Below, in pieces: positions 60,757-64,000 of a stretch of DNA of 64,000 bases; position 1 is the first letter of the stretch, and each line of letters starts with the position of its first letter. This DNA is from CBDFLT01 sp965249225 (GTDB lineage: Bacteria; Chloroflexota; Dehalococcoidia; Lucifugimonadales; G963668185). The notes below the pieces were generated by a model. The model saw nothing but the letters and a program-made list of their open reading frames with translations, was not told the DNA's origin and did no database searches. The position numbers and the translations under genes are program-made. The DNA lies in NCBI GenBank assembly GCA_965249225.1, contig CBDFLT010000007.1, positions 62,001 to 126,000 of the forward strand, read 5' to 3'.

Positions 60757-61302
60757 ATGCCCACGCCATCGGGGGAAAATGGAATGCTTTCAGTAGTCGT
60801 GCGGGCCGCGCTTCTCGACCGCCGCGTGTACTCCAAGTTCACGCAGGACCCCATGGCCATCGTGTACGCCTTCGGCACGGTCGTCGCGACCGCTGCCGCG
60901 TTCGGAGTCGGGATGTGGATACTGGCGGTGAGGGAGTTGGAGGAGTCCCCGAGCACCATTGTGCCGGTCGCCATCGTCACCATCCTCGTGGGTTGGATCG
61001 TGTGGAGTCTGGTGAACTACCTGGTGGGCGCTCGATTGCTGGGCGGCGAGGCGAGCTATCGCCAGATTCTTCGGGCGCTGGGGGTTTGCTACGGACCGGG
61101 CGTTCTGATGGTATTGACGGGTGTCCCCGTGGTCGGGCTCTACATAACCTCGGTTGCGACGTTATGGATATTCGCGGCCGGAGTGGTGGCGATACGGGAG
61201 ACGCAGGGGATCAGTTGGGTGCAGGCGCTCATCTCGGTGATGGCGGGATGGATTCCCTCCGTGTGGATCGTTTCGACGGTGCTCTTTGGCCCCGAATCAT
61301 AG
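60757..61302 (+). CDS. YIP1-family membrane protein, probably leaderless
   Basis: 181 aa. A short N-terminus (VVRAALLDRRVYSKFTQDP) resembles the R-A-x-x-x...Y-x-E-x-x-x-D-P start of Yip1-domain proteins, followed by about five hydrophobic segments (36-58, 68-92, 105-130, 135-150, 158-178). Function unknown. There is no ribosome site, since the promoter -10 box ends 7 bases before the ATG. Confidence 0.75.
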   Translation: MPTPSGENGMLSVVVRAALLDRRVYSKFTQDPMAIVYAFGTVVATAAAFGVGMWILAVRELEESPSTIVPVAIVTILVGWIVWSLVNYLVGARLLGGEASYRQILRALGVCYGPGVLMVLTGVPVVGLYITSVATLWIFAAGVVAIRETQGISWVQALISVMAGWIPSVWIVSTVLFGPES

Positions 61303-61344
61303 GGGCTGACGCGAAACGCCTGATACCGCAGCGGGCGGTCCGGA

Positions 61345-61457
61345 CGCCGTCCATGGGCTCGCAGCAGCTCCGTACTACTGAATCGTAGTACACCCTGACG
61401 AATAAAGTTGGTACGTTTGTAACTTATGGCCTTTGAGCCGTGTCAGTTACCCTTGTA
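61345..61457 (+). repeat. 113-bp direct repeat, copy 1
   Basis: From cgccgtccatgg to cccttgta, it matches copy 2 at 63887-63999 with about seven mismatches by eye. It contains a perfect hairpin (GTACTAC-tgaatc-GTAGTAC) and a wider GTAAC...GTTAC pair. It lies between the YIP1 gene and the zinc-ribbon/RDD gene, about 170 bp before the latter. The rest of the 61303-61627 gap holds only that gene's ribosome site. Confidence 0.92.
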
Positions 61458-61627
61458 GTTAGAGCCCAAAGGGCCGAACGGCTACCCGCCTCGTAGCTAG
61501 CGATGTCATAGCGAGTCGGTGGTATATTCGGCATCCATGACGTCTGTTTTCCGACCTGGCATCTCCTTGATGTTGGAGCGCCACAAGAAGGGGATAGGCA
61601 GGTAGGATGTCCGAAAAGGAGGATACG

Positions 61628-61978
61628 ATGACCTGCAACAACTGCGGACGAGAGAATCCCGCTGAGGCGCGCTTCTGCGGCGGATGCGGCGCGACGCTGG
61701 AAGCGGCTGCTACACTGACCTCTTCAGTGACCCAACTTCCTGTTGAGGTTCGCTATGCCGGCTTCTGGATGCGGCTCGCGGCTGCGCTTATCGACTTCGT
61801 GGTCGTCTTCTTCGGGCTTCTCTTTTTTGGCATAGGCAGCTTCTTATTGCTATCTTTCGTTGACCTGTGGGTTGTGGGCGGCCCCCTTTTCTTTCTGATT
61901 CCCTTGTTGTATTACGTGCTTCTGACCGGCCTCAGAGGCCAGACATTGGGCAAGATGGCATTGGGGATCAAGGTAATT
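61628..61978 (+). pseudogene. zinc-ribbon/RDD membrane protein, 5' part, cut by an IS
   Basis: ATG 61628 follows AAAAGGAGG. CNNCGRENPAEARFCGGCG is a zinc ribbon (two C-x2-C pairs); then RYAGFWMRLAAALIDFVVVFF begins the RDD membrane domain, followed by a second helix and GQTLGKMALGIKVI. Here the IS element begins, and the frame runs on ~14 codons into it before a stop. With the IS and one AATT copy removed the frame continues exactly into the 3' part (GIKVIGSDGNAPG). Function of RDD proteins is mostly transport-related or unknown. Confidence 0.92.
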
Positions 61979-63659
61979 GAGCCTGTCCCAGAAGTGGAAA
62001 TTGCGGATAGGGGGAGCAGATAGAAGTCAGAGGGTTCGCTGAAAGGCCTTGGCTTGAGCGGGTAGGACAGGCGACGGAGCGATGGGTCAGCTGCTGTCAT
62101 CACTGCAGGTCAGGAGACGGGACAAGGCTCCGGGCCATTAAATAGACCGATGAAGGGGCTGGAGCGCCACACCCGCCAGAGAGTGCGCAAGTTGAAGGCT
62201 GTGGCAAGCATAGTCCACTCGGCCGCCACGTTAACGAGGCCGCGCAGTAGGAACCTCCGTGCCCCCTGTTGTTCCTTGATGATTCCGAAGACTGGCTCGA
62301 CCAGTTGCTTTCTCAGCTTGTACGCCTCTCTAGCTGCTGAGGTGGACATCCAGGCACGATGACGGCGTAGCACAGCGTCATGCGGACCTATCGCCAGGCT
62401 TCGCCCAATCTCTTTGGCCCTCGTACAGACTCCGAAGGCTGGGCACACCTGGCAGACGGCCTCAGAGGCCCGGTACAGACGCAACGGGACTCCATTCGTA
62501 TGTTGGATACGAATGAACTTGAGCGTCTGTCCCTGCGGACACGTAAAGCTGTCGCTCGGCTCGTTGTAGGTGAATTGGTCCTTGTGATATGGGTCTTTGA
62601 GGAACCGTTGCCGCGACTCCGACACTACCACCTGCTGATCTCGACGGGCGCATTCTTCCAAGTGACTCGCGGCGAAGTATCCGGCATCGGCCAACGTCAT
62701 CTGCGACTTCGTCCCCGTAGTCTCCTCGGCCTGCTCCAGCATCGGAACCAGCAGGGCATTGTCATTGGCCGCATCCACCACGTCCACGGCGGTGACCAAC
62801 ATGCCGGTCGCTCCCCCATCCGTCTCTGTGGGTGAGACCATAGCCTGGGCATTGTAGCCAGCCACGATGCCTTGCCTGCCCTTCATCAGCCTGGCGTCTG
62901 GGTCGGTCAGGTTGATGCGCTTGTGGCGCTTCTGACTCGTGAGATCGTCCATCGCCTGCCTCACCTGCTCTCTCAAGACCTCCTTGTCAGCCAACTCCCG
63001 AGGCAGATGGATGGCAGAGGCATCCTCTCCCGCTTCGTTCTGTGCCTCAAGGTCCGTTATCGCACTCTCCAGCCGCTCCAAGAGCCCTCGCAGTCCCTCG
63101 GCGTCGTAGCTCCTGTTCAGCGAGGCGTTGGCGACCACCTTCGTACCATCCACCGCCTGAACCGCCAGGTCCACCAACTTCATCGTCACCGCCGTACGAA
63201 CCGTACGCTCGAACAGCTTCCTCATGGCCTGCCGATGCCCTCTGTAGAACCTCCACAGGGTGTTGTGGTCCGGATGCTGCCACCCGGTCAGCCACAGGTA
63301 CGGTATCTGGTCCCGGCAGGCCGCCTCCAGCTTCCGGCACGAGCGTACCCCGGTCATGAAACCGTACAGCCACACGCTCAACAGCGCACGTGGATGGTAG
63401 GCTGGCGCTCCCAGCACCTCCCCGTCTATCTTCACCTCAAGCTTCCCCCAGTCCTCCCGGTCCAAAGCGTCAACGAACTCGGCCACGAACCGCGCCGGAT
63501 GGTCCAGCGGCAACAACTCGTCAAGCGTCGGCGGCAACATCCACATCTGCTCTCGGCCCATCTCTCGAAGCGGCATATCACCATCTCCCCAACTGGTGTC
63601 GCTTCGAAGGTACACCCAACGACATACCCATTACCAGCTCAGACTTCTGAGACAGGCTC
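61979..63659. mobile_element. IS1182-family insertion sequence, complete
   Basis: 1681 bp. The ends are inverted repeats: left GAGCCTGTCCCAGAAGT, right (complement) GAGCCTGTCTCAGAAGT, one mismatch in 17. It is flanked by a 4-bp target duplication AATT (61975-61978 and 63660-63663), itself a palindrome. One intact transposase gene on the minus strand fills most of it. The clean duplication and reconstructable target gene indicate a recent insertion. Confidence 0.95.
62110..63576 (-). CDS. IS1182-family transposase
   Basis: About 488 aa from ATG 63576 (GGGGAGAT upstream; a GTG at 63615 is in frame). N-terminal domain with MLPPTLDELLPLDHPARFV and YHPRALLSVWLYGFMTGVRS; DDE catalytic residues in AVDGTKVVANAS (Asp), LADAGYFAA (Asp) and QLVEPVFGIIKEQQG (Glu); and a Cys cluster CQVCPAFGVC before the last motif. 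Full length with no stops, so probably active. Confidence 0.96.
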   Translation of the reverse strand: MPLREMGREQMWMLPPTLDELLPLDHPARFVAEFVDALDREDWGKLEVKIDGEVLGAPAYHPRALLSVWLYGFMTGVRSCRKLEAACRDQIPYLWLTGWQHPDHNTLWRFYRGHRQAMRKLFERTVRTAVTMKLVDLAVQAVDGTKVVANASLNRSYDAEGLRGLLERLESAITDLEAQNEAGEDASAIHLPRELADKEVLREQVRQAMDDLTSQKRHKRINLTDPDARLMKGRQGIVAGYNAQAMVSPTETDGGATGMLVTAVDVVDAANDNALLVPMLEQAEETTGTKSQMTLADAGYFAASHLEECARRDQQVVVSESRQRFLKDPYHKDQFTYNEPSDSFTCPQGQTLKFIRIQHTNGVPLRLYRASEAVCQVCPAFGVCTRAKEIGRSLAIGPHDAVLRRHRAWMSTSAAREAYKLRKQLVEPVFGIIKEQQGARRFLLRGLVNVAAEWTMLATAFNLRTLWRVWRSSPFIGLFNGPEPCPVS

Positions 63660-63837
63660 AATTGGGAGCGATGGCAACGCACCGGGATTAGGTTTTGCCG
63701 CCCTGCGGGAGATCATCGGCAAGTTCGTCTCAGGGATCGTGCTCTTGCTCGGCTACCTGTGGGTAGCGTGGGACCCAAGGAAGAGAGGCTGGCACGACTA
63801 TATCGCGGGTACCCATGTCGTCATCGTGCGGAATTGA
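63660..63837 (+). pseudogene. zinc-ribbon/RDD membrane protein, 3' part
   Basis: After the second AATT copy the frame reads GSDGNAPGLGFAALREIIGK, one membrane helix and WDPRKRGWHDYIAGTHVVIV, the end of an RDD domain, with the stop at 63835-63837. It has no start of its own. It joins the 5' part at 61978 without loss of a codon. Confidence 0.92.
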
Positions 63838-63886
63838 GTCGTCGTAATAAGTGAAAAATAGCCGTTGACATGTTCACCCAACGGAG

Positions 63887-63999
63887 CGCCGTCCATGGAC
63901 GCGCTGCAGCTCCGTACTACTGAATCGTAGTACACCCTAACGAATAAAGTTGGTACATTTGTAACTTATGGCCTTTGAGCCGTGTCAGTTATCCTTGTA
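63887..63999 (+). repeat. 113-bp direct repeat, copy 2
   Basis: Second copy of the element at 61345-61457, with the same hairpin. It begins 49 bp after the RDD gene stop and reaches the window end, so its far boundary may lie outside. By analogy with copy 1 a gene may follow beyond the window. Confidence 0.9.
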
Positions 64000-64000
64000 A

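Noticed and set aside
62872..63837. 321-codon plus-strand frame ending in RDD sequence
   Set aside because: Its first part is antisense to the transposase. Only the last ~58 codons after the IS end are the real RDD 3' part.

Overview
The window looks like a chromosomal segment of a free-living aerobic bacterium, most probably of the Chloroflexota (SAR202/Dehalococcoidia-like). That placement is inference from protein style (ribosomal protein S12 C-terminus, membrane-anchored YvcK, caa3-type oxidase with a separate COX4-like subunit, IS1182-type transposon) and not from a database search. Base composition is moderately GC-rich, and GTG and TTG starts are frequent.

Layout. (1) 0.3-0.55 kb: a truncated response regulator lies against the 3' end of a tRNA-Lys gene. 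(2) 0.7-8.9 kb, + strand: an aa3/caa3-type cytochrome c oxidase cluster with heme a synthesis (ctaA, ctaB), subunits II (cytochrome c fusion), I, III and IV, and the assembly factors CtaG and Sco. (3) 8.9-13.2 kb, - strand: a DNA glycosylase, thrS and the infC-rpmI-rplT operon, in which infC seems to start at AUC and rplT at CUG. (4) 13.4-36.1 kb, + strand: the str/S10/spc/alpha ribosomal protein supercluster (rpsL to rpsI) with secY, adk, map, infA, rpoA and truA. It lacks tuf, has an extra membrane protein gene between rpsK and rpsD, and several ribosomal proteins carry low-complexity extensions, the most extreme being rpsQ with 120-bp tandem repeats. (5) 36.1-42.6 kb: accessory metabolism (VOC protein, Tag glycosylase, TPP enzyme, oligopeptide ABC ATPases, soluble S26 peptidase) and a short gene-less unit with promoter-like and terminator signals. 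(6) 42.7-45.0 kb: a more AT-rich insert with a GmrSD-type (DUF262/DUF1524) restriction gene, containing a perfect 186-bp in-frame duplication, and a 5'-truncated small gene whose DNA now forms an out-of-frame tail on hemB. (7) 45.0-50.2 kb, - strand: a tetrapyrrole operon ahbAB - met8 - hemC - cobA/hemD - hemB, suggesting heme made through siroheme. (8) 50.4-58.0 kb: pcm, gatB, yvcK, secG, a SAM hydrolase and, on the - strand, ispD-ispF-cysS. (9) 58.3-64 kb: EVE protein, aldo/keto reductase, DUF1802 protein, a probably leaderless YIP1 membrane protein, and a zinc-ribbon/RDD membrane protein gene split by an intact IS1182-family element with a 4-bp target duplication. A 113-bp direct repeat lies upstream of that gene and again just downstream of it.

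How it fits together: the heme operon can feed protoheme to CtaB/CtaA, which make heme a for the oxidase. Translation genes dominate the centre. The ends and the 42.7-45 kb insert show recent DNA rearrangement.
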